Assembly: GCA_028688955.1 (NCBI GenBank)
Contig: JAQTXD010000002.1
Coordinates: forward strand, 1 to 64,000
Length of the DNA stretch: 64,000 bases
Reading direction: 5' to 3'
Origin: Desulfuromonadaceae bacterium
Lineage (GTDB): Bacteria > Desulfobacterota > Desulfuromonadia > Geobacterales > Pseudopelobacteraceae
The translations under genes and the position numbers were made by a program. The notes beneath the pieces are model-generated. The model had not been told where the DNA came from. It ran no database searches and was given only the letters and a program-made list of their open reading frames with translations. Shown piece after piece: positions 1 through 9,085 of this stretch; positions within the stretch are counted from its first letter, which is position 1; every line of letters begins with the position of its first letter.

Positions 1-4
1 GTTA

Positions 5-1003
5 TTGTTGGTCGCGCTGGGAATAATTCTGCTGGGGGCGTCGGTTTTCACCAACGGACTGGAGTGGTTCGGAAAGAAGATGAAACTGTCTGACGGGGCT
101 GTGGGGAGCATCTTCGCCGCCGTCGGTACCGCTCTCCCCGAGACGCTGGTGCCGATCGTTGCAATAATGTTCGGTACACCGGAAGCCGGCCACAAGATCG
201 GTGTAGGGGCCATCATCGGTGCCCCGTTCATGCTGGGGACACTTGCTTTTTTCATCAGCGGCCTGGCTGTCATATGGCATCGCAAGAAACGTGACGACTA
301 CCCGATCATGCGCGTAGATACGGTTGTCATGCGGCGCGACATGGAATATTTCCTTGTGCTGTATACCGTGGCAATTGGAGCATCATTCATGGGAAGCCAT
401 CCGGTTATGAAGACTTTCATCGCCATGGCGCTCCTGCTGACCTACGCCGGGTACGTACTTAAAACCCTCAAGGGAGGCGGCGAAGCAGAAGCACACGAGA
501 TCGAGGAATCAGAGATTGATCCGTGCTATTTTGCCCCAAAATCCCATGACCCGCACATGTCAATCATCGGGTTTCAGGTATTGAGTTCGTTATTACTGAT
601 AGTGTGGGGATCATACATTTTCGTGGAGAAGGTGCAGATTATTTCCATGCAGATGGGCATATCCCCCTTTATCCTGGCCATGATTATTGCGCCGATTGCC
701 ACCGAACTGCCGGAGAAGTTCAACAGTGTCATCTGGATCGGCAGGGGGAAAGACACACTGGCAATCGGCAACGTCACCGGCGCCATGGTGTTTCAGGGGT
801 CGATCATTACCGCTATCGGCATCATGATGACCGACTGGCAGCTCAACACGGCTGCTCTGCTGACAGTGGCACTGACGTTTGCTTCAGTAGGCGCAGCCTA
901 TCTGCAGATCCGGATAAAAAAGCGGCTGACACCCGGGACGCTGCTGATTGGCGGAGTGTTCTACTTTGCGTTCCTGGTTTTAATCTTTATGGGGAAAATT
1001 TAG
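5..1003 (+). CDS. Sodium/calcium exchanger family (CaCA/YrbG-like) membrane protein, probably 5'-truncated by the window edge
   Basis: Polytopic hydrophobic ORF with CaCA-like repeats (VGTALPETLVPIVA and IAPIATELPEKFNSV); TTG at window edge so true start is likely upstream. Confidence 0.8.
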   Translation: MLVALGIILLGASVFTNGLEWFGKKMKLSDGAVGSIFAAVGTALPETLVPIVAIMFGTPEAGHKIGVGAIIGAPFMLGTLAFFISGLAVIWHRKKRDDYPIMRVDTVVMRRDMEYFLVLYTVAIGASFMGSHPVMKTFIAMALLLTYAGYVLKTLKGGGEAEAHEIEESEIDPCYFAPKSHDPHMSIIGFQVLSSLLLIVWGSYIFVEKVQIISMQMGISPFILAMIIAPIATELPEKFNSVIWIGRGKDTLAIGNVTGAMVFQGSIITAIGIMMTDWQLNTAALLTVALTFASVGAAYLQIRIKKRLTPGTLLIGGVFYFAFLVLIFMGKI

Positions 1004-1916
1004 TTCCCTGGCATGTGCCGCGCCGTTCCATCTCGGCATCAATCAGGTTGAGGATTTCGAACTTTTTCAGCGACCAGAGCGGCGCAATCAGGTTGTCATG
1101 CCCGCCATCACCGGTCAGACGGTGGATAAGAATTCGCGGATCAAGCAATTCAAGAAAATCACAGATTATCCCGGCGTACTCGTCTCTCCCCATGACCGTA
1201 AACTCACCTCTTTCGAACATTTCAGCAAGAAGTGTCCCTTTCATGACATGAAGCAGATGGAGCTTGACACCATTCACACCAAGGCGGTTCAGCTCCCCCG
1301 CCATGGCCAGCATCTCCTCCCTGGTTTCACCCGGCAATCCAAGAATAATATGGGCACAAACCCGCAATCCGCAGGATGTGGCACGCTGGATTGCATCGAC
1401 TGAACAGGCATGGTCATGCCGCCGATTGATCATCTCCAGACTCCGGTCATACATGGTTTGGATCCCAAGCTCAAGCCAGAGGTAGGTTTGACGGGAGAGC
1501 TCCCGAAGGTAGCCGAGAACCTCACCCGGCAGGCAATCGGGGCGGGTTGCGATGATAAGCCCTGCAATATCCGGCACAGCCAGTGCGCCTGAGAATAATT
1601 CCCGCAAGCGCACAACTGAATCATAGGTGTTTGAATATGCCTGGAAATAGGCGATGAAACGTGAAGCCCGGTACTTACGGCGCATGACCTCTTTGCCATC
1701 TTCAAGCTGGGCGGCAATAGTGAGGTCCCGGCGGATACCATGTGAACCGGAACCGTGCCCTCCGCAGAAGATACACCCCTCCGTATCCAGAGAACCATCC
1801 CGGTTTGGACAGGTGAAGCCGGCATCAACAGAGATACGCTGCACTTTGCAGCCGAAAACTCGTTTTAACTCATGGGAGAAGGTGTTGTATCGCTTAAGGG
1901 GTGACGCAGATGTCAC
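987..1916 (-). CDS. TIGR01212-type radical SAM protein (YhcC-like)
   Basis: RISVDAGFTCPNRDGSLDTEGCIFCGGHGSGS cysteine cluster and overall similarity to the YhcC family. Confidence 0.85.
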   Translation of the reverse strand: MTSASPLKRYNTFSHELKRVFGCKVQRISVDAGFTCPNRDGSLDTEGCIFCGGHGSGSHGIRRDLTIAAQLEDGKEVMRRKYRASRFIAYFQAYSNTYDSVVRLRELFSGALAVPDIAGLIIATRPDCLPGEVLGYLRELSRQTYLWLELGIQTMYDRSLEMINRRHDHACSVDAIQRATSCGLRVCAHIILGLPGETREEMLAMAGELNRLGVNGVKLHLLHVMKGTLLAEMFERGEFTVMGRDEYAGIICDFLELLDPRILIHRLTGDGGHDNLIAPLWSLKKFEILNLIDAEMERRGTCQGTKFSP

Positions 1917-2917
1917 ACCTTGCGCCCTCGCATGATACGGGCACCGTTCGGCAGTTCCAGCACAAGGCGGTGGACATCCGACAGTCCCGCCGCTGTCATC
2001 ATGTCAGACAATTCACTCTCGGTATATGATTGTCCCGCCTCGGTTCCCAACAGCATATTGAGGGAGAACAGTGCCGGGAAAGGCGAACTGTTTCTGGTAT
2101 CGTCGAGGATAAACTCCTGCACCATCAGCACCCCCCCAGGATTCAGCGCGGCAACCGCTTTGCGCAGCAGCGCCGCACATGCTTCCGGGCCGTCGGAGTG
2201 GAGAATATGTGACAGCCATGCCGCATCAAAACCGGATGGCAGGGGGTCTACATGATAGTCACCGGACACGAAGGTCACCCGCTCGGAGAGCTTGTAGCTG
2301 GCAATGCTCCTTTCGGCAAAGGTTCGGGTTGTGGGAAGATCATAGACAACCGCATCCAGTTCGTGATTGGCAAGACAGAAATGGATTGCATAGGTTCCGG
2401 GACCACCACCCAGGTCAAGAATCCTGTGCCAGCCGGAAAGCCGCAAAGACTGGGCAACCCGGGGAGCAAGCAGAGATGCCAGGTTAAACATCCCCATCAG
2501 GAAGCTTTCCCTGACATCTTCATCATTGCCATGTGAAACGCTCTCCCTGAGCGGTCCGCCACCGATCACCGCCTCATCCAGACGGGCCCAGCCGGACATG
2601 AGGTGGTGGTGGTGCATAATGATGTGGCCGAGATATCCGGAACTCGATTTCGAAAGAGTATTCGAAGCGAACGGAGTCGTTACAAAGGTGCTCCCCCGCT
2701 TCTCCAGCAATCCGATTGCAGCCAGCGCATCCAGCAGCATCGCAGTAGCACGCAGGTCAGAGCCACGTTGTTCAGCAACGTCTGCGGCATTTTTTGCGGT
2801 GCCGTCCAGAATGGTAAATATATCGAGTTTGACGCCGGCATGAAGCGCACAGGTACTCCAGTAGCCCCCCGAAAGCTGCAAAAGCTCTGCAGTGGTCCAT
2901 TCGGTTGTTGTCATCAT
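1913..2917 (-). CDS. SAM-dependent methyltransferase, O-methyltransferase family 2 type with N-terminal dimerisation/wHTH region
   Basis: ILDLGGGPGTYAIHFC SAM-binding motif, N-terminal winged-helix-like region; 4-nt overlap with downstream radical SAM ORF. Confidence 0.8.
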   Translation of the reverse strand: MMTTTEWTTAELLQLSGGYWSTCALHAGVKLDIFTILDGTAKNAADVAEQRGSDLRATAMLLDALAAIGLLEKRGSTFVTTPFASNTLSKSSSGYLGHIIMHHHHLMSGWARLDEAVIGGGPLRESVSHGNDEDVRESFLMGMFNLASLLAPRVAQSLRLSGWHRILDLGGGPGTYAIHFCLANHELDAVVYDLPTTRTFAERSIASYKLSERVTFVSGDYHVDPLPSGFDAAWLSHILHSDGPEACAALLRKAVAALNPGGVLMVQEFILDDTRNSSPFPALFSLNMLLGTEAGQSYTESELSDMMTAAGLSDVHRLVLELPNGARIMRGRKV

Positions 2918-2956
2918 ATCACCTCCACAGGAATGTAGTGCAACCGTCCCCCCCGC

Positions 2957-3745
2957 TCATAGTGAGCTGAAAGGCAGGATGAGAAGGCGCAGCAGGGTAA
3001 GTTTCTCCGGATCACGATATTCTTTGAGACCGATATCCATATTGAGATGACCTTTTTCAGGTTGGGGGCGATACGTCCCGCACAGTCGATCCCACCAGGG
3101 AAAGTTGAACCCGAAATTACTGTTGGTCTCACGTACGATTGTCGAATGATGGACCCGGTGCATATCCGGGGTCACCAGGATCAGCCGCAGCAGACGGTCA
3201 CAGGCAGCGGAGAGAAAGATATTGCCGTGATTGAACATGGCGCTGGCATTCAGTACGACTTCAAAGACGATCACCACCTCTGCCGGAACTCCGAGAAAAA
3301 CGACCGACGCCAGTTTAATCACCATGGAAATAACAATTTCCAGGGGGTGAAAGCGATTGCCGCTGCTGACATCAAGGTCAAGATCAGTGTGGTGCATGCG
3401 GTGTAACCGCCACAATATCGGCATATGGTGAAACAGCAGGTGCTGGATGTAGATGATGAAATCGAGAAGAAGAAAACTCAGAACAATTTTAAGGACGTGT
3501 CCCATCGGGAATACATTGAACAATCCCCATCCGCGATCTTCAGCAAGTTGCGCCAGGGCAGCCGGGAGTATCGGGAACAGCTGCCTCACTGTAAGAGTAC
3601 CAATGAGGATCAACGAGAGATTGGTTGCCCAGCGCCCCCCCTTAGCAACCTGCAACGAGCGACGCGGTGCGAGCATCTCCCACACGGCAACCGCCGCAAG
3701 AACCATGGCAAAAGCGGATATTCGTATCATCTGGTCACTGTGCAT
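2957..3745 (-). CDS. Sterol desaturase / fatty acid hydroxylase superfamily protein
   Basis: Histidine boxes HHMPILWRLHRMHH and HRVHHS with multiple TM segments. Confidence 0.85.
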   Translation of the reverse strand: MHSDQMIRISAFAMVLAAVAVWEMLAPRRSLQVAKGGRWATNLSLILIGTLTVRQLFPILPAALAQLAEDRGWGLFNVFPMGHVLKIVLSFLLLDFIIYIQHLLFHHMPILWRLHRMHHTDLDLDVSSGNRFHPLEIVISMVIKLASVVFLGVPAEVVIVFEVVLNASAMFNHGNIFLSAACDRLLRLILVTPDMHRVHHSTIVRETNSNFGFNFPWWDRLCGTYRPQPEKGHLNMDIGLKEYRDPEKLTLLRLLILPFSSL

Positions 3746-3809
3746 TCAGGCAATTCCCTATGAGACGCCACAAACAGGCATCAGGCGGAGCGCTCAATAA
3801 AAGCGACGG

Positions 3810-4817
3810 TTACTTGATTATTGCTCCTGTGTCAACCTCACGATATATCAAAGCAGAAATCTCACGGATAACCTCAGATTGTTTCCTGAAATCATTTCCC
3901 TGCGTCATAACGCCAAGAATATAATTTCCTTTGGGATGGTACACGATTCCAAACTCATGGAGCTGTTTGTTCCCACCATGAATCCCGCCGTCAAATTCAC
4001 CGAATTTTGCTGATACAGTTGTACCTTTGGGCACCCCAGCACTGATTCCTTCGGGAAAATCCTCGTGGCTCATCAGGTACAGGGCTCTTTCTGACATTTC
4101 CCGGCTCAGGAACGATGCATTATACAATATACGAAAAAAGCCTGAATACCCGTGAATAGTGGTGGAGTTATTGCCATCACCGGGGCGGTTGGTAATGTCC
4201 ATGCCGTCCAGAACCGAATTCAGCTCCTCTGTTCTCAGGTTGTTAAAGAGAACGGAGGTTGCGTTATTATCAGAGAAACTCATCATATATTCGATAAGTT
4301 TCTCTACAGTGTAGGTACGTCCCGCTTCAAGCGTTTGACGCGGTTTGTACCCCTGAATAGCACTCATATCAACGGCACCATCAAATTGAAATGTTTTATT
4401 CAGGATGGCGGGAGCTTTTTCAGCTCTCTTCAGCCAGGCTACCATAACCGGAACCTTCATCATGCTCGCCGGATTAAACTCAAGATTGTCATTTATCCCG
4501 AACCACGGGCCGTCTCCGAGATCCCGGTAATACACCGCGACGTTTTGCACAACTGCTCCGTCAATCTTCCGCTTCACCAGATCAACAACTTTGTATTTGA
4601 ATGGGAGCGGTTCTGACTGAATTGAAAGGCCTTCGGGAAGCTCGACATCCAGCAGCGGACTCGTAAAATGGAACCCGGATGCCTTGACCCGTCGTTCCCT
4701 GAGAGGAGAACGGAGTCCCAGATACCGGCCGTGTGCATACCATCCGATAGTTATCAGACATACAGAGGCGCACAGGTACAGCACTGCAATCCTGAAAGAT
4801 ATGTTCTTCATCTGCAT
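3810..4817 (-). CDS. Membrane-anchored serine hydrolase, class A beta-lactamase-like
   Basis: N-terminal TM helix, SMMK (SxxK) motif, SDNN motif; the KTG position reads KFG. Confidence 0.7.
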   Translation of the reverse strand: MQMKNISFRIAVLYLCASVCLITIGWYAHGRYLGLRSPLRERRVKASGFHFTSPLLDVELPEGLSIQSEPLPFKYKVVDLVKRKIDGAVVQNVAVYYRDLGDGPWFGINDNLEFNPASMMKVPVMVAWLKRAEKAPAILNKTFQFDGAVDMSAIQGYKPRQTLEAGRTYTVEKLIEYMMSFSDNNATSVLFNNLRTEELNSVLDGMDITNRPGDGNNSTTIHGYSGFFRILYNASFLSREMSERALYLMSHEDFPEGISAGVPKGTTVSAKFGEFDGGIHGGNKQLHEFGIVYHPKGNYILGVMTQGNDFRKQSEVIREISALIYREVDTGAIIK

Positions 4818-4826
4818 ACGTTCAGG

Positions 4827-5315
4827 TCACCGCGTATTACCAGCACCGTGTGTATAGACCCCGCTCTTGCCCCCTTCCTTGAAGAGCAGCTTTATCTCAC
4901 CGATGGTAATTGATTTATCGCTTCCCTTGCACATGTCATAGATAGTCAGGGCTGCCAGAGTGGCCCCGGTCATAGCTTCCATCTCCACACCGGTGCGTTC
5001 AAATGCCCGAACAGTGCAGCGTGCAGTGATCGTCCCGGCAGGCTCACTTATGTCGAAATCAACCGTGACATTGTGGATGGCCAGCGGATGGGAAAGCGGA
5101 ATCAGGTCCGGCGTCCGTTTGGCCGCCATGATACCCGCCAGGCGGGCAACACCGAGTACGTCACCCTTGGCAACTCCACCGGTTGTAACAGCCGCCAGCA
5201 CCTCCGGCGAGAGCCGCACCTCGGCCGCCGCGATAGCGGTGCGCATAGTTTGCTGCTTGGCACTGACATCGACCATAATGGCATGGCCGCTCCCGTCGAA
5301 ATGGTTAAAGGTCAT
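4827..5315 (-). CDS. moaC: Cyclic pyranopterin monophosphate synthase MoaC
   Basis: MVDVSAKQQTMRTA, AKRTPDLIPLSHPL, GVEMEAMTGATLAALTIYDMCK. Confidence 0.95.
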   Translation of the reverse strand: MTFNHFDGSGHAIMVDVSAKQQTMRTAIAAAEVRLSPEVLAAVTTGGVAKGDVLGVARLAGIMAAKRTPDLIPLSHPLAIHNVTVDFDISEPAGTITARCTVRAFERTGVEMEAMTGATLAALTIYDMCKGSDKSITIGEIKLLFKEGGKSGVYTHGAGNTR

Positions 5316-5343
5316 GACATACCTCCGGACAGTCGCCTGCAGC

Positions 5344-6291
5344 TCAGTTTTTCACAGCCTTTTTAGGACCGTCATAGGTAACACCCAGGCTGAAGATGAC
5401 TTCGTTCATCCAGAGGTTGTGTGTCGCCGTCCCCTGATACACCGGAATGTCGTACATGCGGGCATATGCCACCTTGTCGGTCAGCTCGATATAGACCGGC
5501 TTGGCAACGACAAAGCGCAGGCCGGCTTCAATCCCTGCAGTTACTCCGTCAAACTGCCACCAGCCGTGATGAAAACCGAAAAAATTGCTGAATTTTTTCG
5601 GGCCGATCTCCGCATCATTGCTCTTTCCCAAAACAGAATTACTGGAATGAGGAATTACCAGACCACCGCCAACTTTTGCGATTCCGGCAAGGCTCAGGCT
5701 TTCATTGGTTTTCCCGATCAAAGGGATACGTTTTACCAGATTAACCATCACATGGTTGGCACCGTTATGCAGGTCATAGCGGAAATCCTGTGTCGTAAGA
5801 AGCATACTTGCAGGAGCGGAAGCACCGTTTATTGTCCCGGTTACGCGGGAGGTCTGACCGATTGTGGACGTATACTTGGTATGGTCAAGATTGAGCTCGA
5901 TCGCCAGCGTGCGCTCGTCATCGATGAAGCGTCCCACACGAATATTATACTGCGGCACGAAAAGCCCCTTATTGAAGATCCCCCCGTCCCACCCTGGCTC
6001 GTCATGTCCGCTGACATTATGGACAGTGAATTTGCTGCCGAGAGACGGTTGCGAGACATGAATGTCGGTCGGTGCATAGCTCTGGCTGCTGTACCCCCAG
6101 GAGAAATACCACTCTGCCTCGGTGAAGAAGCGACCGATTGACGACGATGATGAAGCGACTGCTTCCGGAGGTGCTGCGGTGATACCAGGCGGAGTGACCG
6201 GTGCAGGTGCGGTCTCTTCGGCATGGCCGGCGGATGAAGCGGCAACTGTCAGTGCCGTCAACAGGCAGATAACGATACGGGATGTCTTCAT
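5344..6291 (-). CDS. Predicted outer-membrane beta-barrel protein of unknown function
   Basis: Signal peptide, alternating amphipathic strands, aromatic-rich C-terminal region; no family assigned with certainty. Confidence 0.55.
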   Translation of the reverse strand: MKTSRIVICLLTALTVAASSAGHAEETAPAPVTPPGITAAPPEAVASSSSSIGRFFTEAEWYFSWGYSSQSYAPTDIHVSQPSLGSKFTVHNVSGHDEPGWDGGIFNKGLFVPQYNIRVGRFIDDERTLAIELNLDHTKYTSTIGQTSRVTGTINGASAPASMLLTTQDFRYDLHNGANHVMVNLVKRIPLIGKTNESLSLAGIAKVGGGLVIPHSSNSVLGKSNDAEIGPKKFSNFFGFHHGWWQFDGVTAGIEAGLRFVVAKPVYIELTDKVAYARMYDIPVYQGTATHNLWMNEVIFSLGVTYDGPKKAVKN

Positions 6292-6320
6292 GGTGCGAGC
6301 TCCTTTTTACGGGCATAGTT

Positions 6321-7382
6321 CTATGCGGGCGTCAGATATTGTTCAAACTGTTTTTTGTCTACGGCGCAGCGGTACGCCTCTTCAGGGTTAACCGTTTTAG
6401 TTTTCAGCAGATCAAGCAGGTGCTGATCCAGCAGCTGCATGCCGTCCCGCTTGGCAGTCTGCATGATGGAGGGGATCTGGAAGGTCTTCCCCTCGCGGAT
6501 GAGGTTGGCGATTGCCGGGGTACCGAGCATAATTTCCAGTGCTGCAACCCGCCCTTTGCCGTCAGCTGTTTTCAGGAGCTGTTGGCAGATAACACCTTTC
6601 AGAGACTCAGACAGCATGGCACGCACCTGCTCCTGCTGGTCGGTGGGGAAGACGTCAATAATGCGGTCGACGGTCTTTGCCGCGGTACTCGTATGCAGAG
6701 TCCCAAAGACCAGATGCCCCGTTTCAGCAGCGCTCATGGCGAGCTGAATCGTCGTCAGGTCGCGCATTTCACCCACCAGTATGACATCCGGGTCTTCCCG
6801 AAGCGCCGCCCGCAGTGCCGAAGCAAAACTTTCCGTATGCTCGCCGATCTGGCGCTGGTTCATAAGCGACAATTTGTTTTCATGGATAAATTCCAGCGGA
6901 TCCTCAAAGGTAAGGATATGTTCCTTGCGCGTGGAGTTGATCAGGTCGATCATGCCGGCAAGCGTTGTCGATTTGCCTGACCCGGTCGGGCCGGTAACAA
7001 GGACCATCCCTTTTTTAAAATTGGTCATACGCCGCACTCCCTCCGGCAGTCCCAATTCGTCAGCGGTAAGGATTTTCGTGGGAATGATACGGAAGACAGC
7101 GGCAATCCCCCGGTACTGCATCATTATGTTGCCGCGAAAGCGGGCTATCCCCGGAACTTCGTAGGCAAAATCGAGATCCTTGGTTTCATTAAAATGCGCC
7201 TTCTGTTTTTCACTGAGAATTTCGAACAGAATCGCTTTCAGTTCATCATGCCCCAAGGCCTTGAAATTGAGGCGCACCATCTCGCCGCGCTGACGGAAAA
7301 TGGGCGGATTGCCGGCAGAAAGGTGCAGGTCAGACGCCCCCTGCTCCTTCATCATGTTAAAGAGTGCATCTATGCGTGCCAT
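6321..7382 (-). CDS. pilT: Type IV pilus twitching motility ATPase PilT
   Basis: Walker A GPTGSGKSTTLAG, DPDVILVGEMRD, AETGHLVFGTLHT. Confidence 0.95.
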   Translation of the reverse strand: MARIDALFNMMKEQGASDLHLSAGNPPIFRQRGEMVRLNFKALGHDELKAILFEILSEKQKAHFNETKDLDFAYEVPGIARFRGNIMMQYRGIAAVFRIIPTKILTADELGLPEGVRRMTNFKKGMVLVTGPTGSGKSTTLAGMIDLINSTRKEHILTFEDPLEFIHENKLSLMNQRQIGEHTESFASALRAALREDPDVILVGEMRDLTTIQLAMSAAETGHLVFGTLHTSTAAKTVDRIIDVFPTDQQEQVRAMLSESLKGVICQQLLKTADGKGRVAALEIMLGTPAIANLIREGKTFQIPSIMQTAKRDGMQLLDQHLLDLLKTKTVNPEEAYRCAVDKKQFEQYLTPA

Positions 7383-7407
7383 GAATTTTCTCCTCTCCAG
7401 ATCCGTA

Positions 7408-9063
7408 CTAAAGTACTACCGACGAGATGTATTCTTCCGGTGAGACACTCCCCGCCTTCAGCAGTCGCATCCCCTCTTCCGCCAGGCCGTGGTACCCGCA
7501 TAACTCAAGATAGTTTTCCAACGCAGCGACATCACTGGACTGCTCGAAAATCCGCAGGAACTCCTCCGTGAAAACAAGAACGTCTGTCAGAAATTTTCTC
7601 GTACTGAATCCGCTATGTCCACAGGCGGGGCACCCGGTTGAACGGTAAAACGAATCGGGAGGATCCCACAGGTTCATCGCCACCAGCTCCTCGCCCGGCG
7701 GCACGTACTCTGTCCGGCAGTTCGGGCAGAGCAACTGGATCCCTTTGAACGAAACCAGCCCGTTGACAAAAATCGGCAGGAAGCAGTTCTGCTGCTGATA
7801 CAGCAGCAGCTGGCGCAAAACATTGCGGGTGCCGCGAATTTCCAGCCCGGCAAGGATCAGGGTGCCGCGCATGGCGGCACGACACGCGGCCGTAAACGGC
7901 ATCCCCTCGGTCGCGTCCTCAATAACCAGAACGTCCGGGGCATGGTCCAGGGTTTTCAGAATTATTGCTGCTCGTTCCGCTTCGTCCCGGGGAAGCAGGA
8001 TACGCGGAAAACGTTTGGTCATTTTCCCCGGACCTTCTCCGAGAATAATAACGTTCTTGCCGGCAGTGCTGATTTCCTCCAGCATAAGATCCATGAAACG
8101 GTCACGCTCCATGGTATTTCGTGAGGCAAAAAAAGTAATCCCCTGCTGTTTCCGGGATAACCGGATGAAATCTGCTTCATGCTGGGGAGGAAGCTGAAGA
8201 TCGGCAAGCCGGTCCGGCACACTTGAAGAAACATGGGGACGGATGGTAATGTATTCCCCGCCATATCCCGACATCGTTGCTACCTGAAAGCTGATCGGCT
8301 GGGAGTGGTAGCGGAGCGTCAGCATGCCATTGGCCGTTTGGTCAATGTAAGCAGTGCTTTTACGGATCTTGAGGGTAAAATCAGGATAGTAGGTACTGGC
8401 TAACGAAGCGAACGGGCGGGAAATGCCACCACGCCTGCCGGTAACGGTCACGCTGTCTCCCATCGGCTGCAGGGAGAGTGATGAGAGGCGGTTTTGCAGG
8501 ATAAATATCAGCAGGTAGTCAAGCAGCTTGCCACCGCTGAGGTCGCTGTTGATAACCTCAAGGGCCTTTTCAGAAAAGGAGGATGAGGTAAAACCCAACA
8601 GGTCCTGTCCGCTGCAACCGTAGCACACCTCGATCATATCACGAATTTCACGGATTAACGCGACCGAGACGTTGACCTGGCAGCCGCTCAGCTGTTCTAC
8701 TGCGGCAATTGCCGCCTTGTTAAGCGGGTCGGAAATGGCGATACTCAGTTCATTACCCGCCTGGATGAGCGGAATCAGATTGAACTTCCGGGCAGTTGCC
8801 GCCGGGACAAGCCGTACCGCATCCGGGTCGATCATGTCGGCCTTGAGGCGTATATAAGGGAGGTCAAGCTGATTGGAAAGAGACCAGTCAATATCTTCCT
8901 GGGTAACAATTCCCAGATTGATCAGCGCCTCGCCGAAGCGAACACCGCTGCGGCTCTGTTCCTCAAGGGCTGCAGCGATATCGTTTTCGGTGATTATGTG
9001 GCAGGCGGAGAGAATTGCGCCCATTGAACCTTTTTTTACCTGCTCTGGCATGGAAACCTCCAT
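7408..9063 (-). CDS. GspE/PilB-like protein with MshEN-type N-terminus and degenerate ATPase domain
   Basis: N-terminal MshEN-like repeat (GEALINLGIVTQEDIDWSLSNQLDLPYIRL), retained CPNC...CPAC zinc motif, but Walker A position reads FFASRNTMERDRF. Confidence 0.8.
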   Translation of the reverse strand: MEVSMPEQVKKGSMGAILSACHIITENDIAAALEEQSRSGVRFGEALINLGIVTQEDIDWSLSNQLDLPYIRLKADMIDPDAVRLVPAATARKFNLIPLIQAGNELSIAISDPLNKAAIAAVEQLSGCQVNVSVALIREIRDMIEVCYGCSGQDLLGFTSSSFSEKALEVINSDLSGGKLLDYLLIFILQNRLSSLSLQPMGDSVTVTGRRGGISRPFASLASTYYPDFTLKIRKSTAYIDQTANGMLTLRYHSQPISFQVATMSGYGGEYITIRPHVSSSVPDRLADLQLPPQHEADFIRLSRKQQGITFFASRNTMERDRFMDLMLEEISTAGKNVIILGEGPGKMTKRFPRILLPRDEAERAAIILKTLDHAPDVLVIEDATEGMPFTAACRAAMRGTLILAGLEIRGTRNVLRQLLLYQQQNCFLPIFVNGLVSFKGIQLLCPNCRTEYVPPGEELVAMNLWDPPDSFYRSTGCPACGHSGFSTRKFLTDVLVFTEEFLRIFEQSSDVAALENYLELCGYHGLAEEGMRLLKAGSVSPEEYISSVVL

Positions 9064-9085
9064 AGTTTACAACCATTGAAAGAGA

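Noticed and set aside
3810-4817. Acquired antibiotic-resistance beta-lactamase
   Set aside because: Membrane-anchored serine hydrolase with KFG at the KTG position and no mobile context; resistance function is not supported
4960-6141. 393-aa plus-strand ORF
   Set aside because: Spans the antisense of moaC and the outer-membrane protein gene, no recognisable domain
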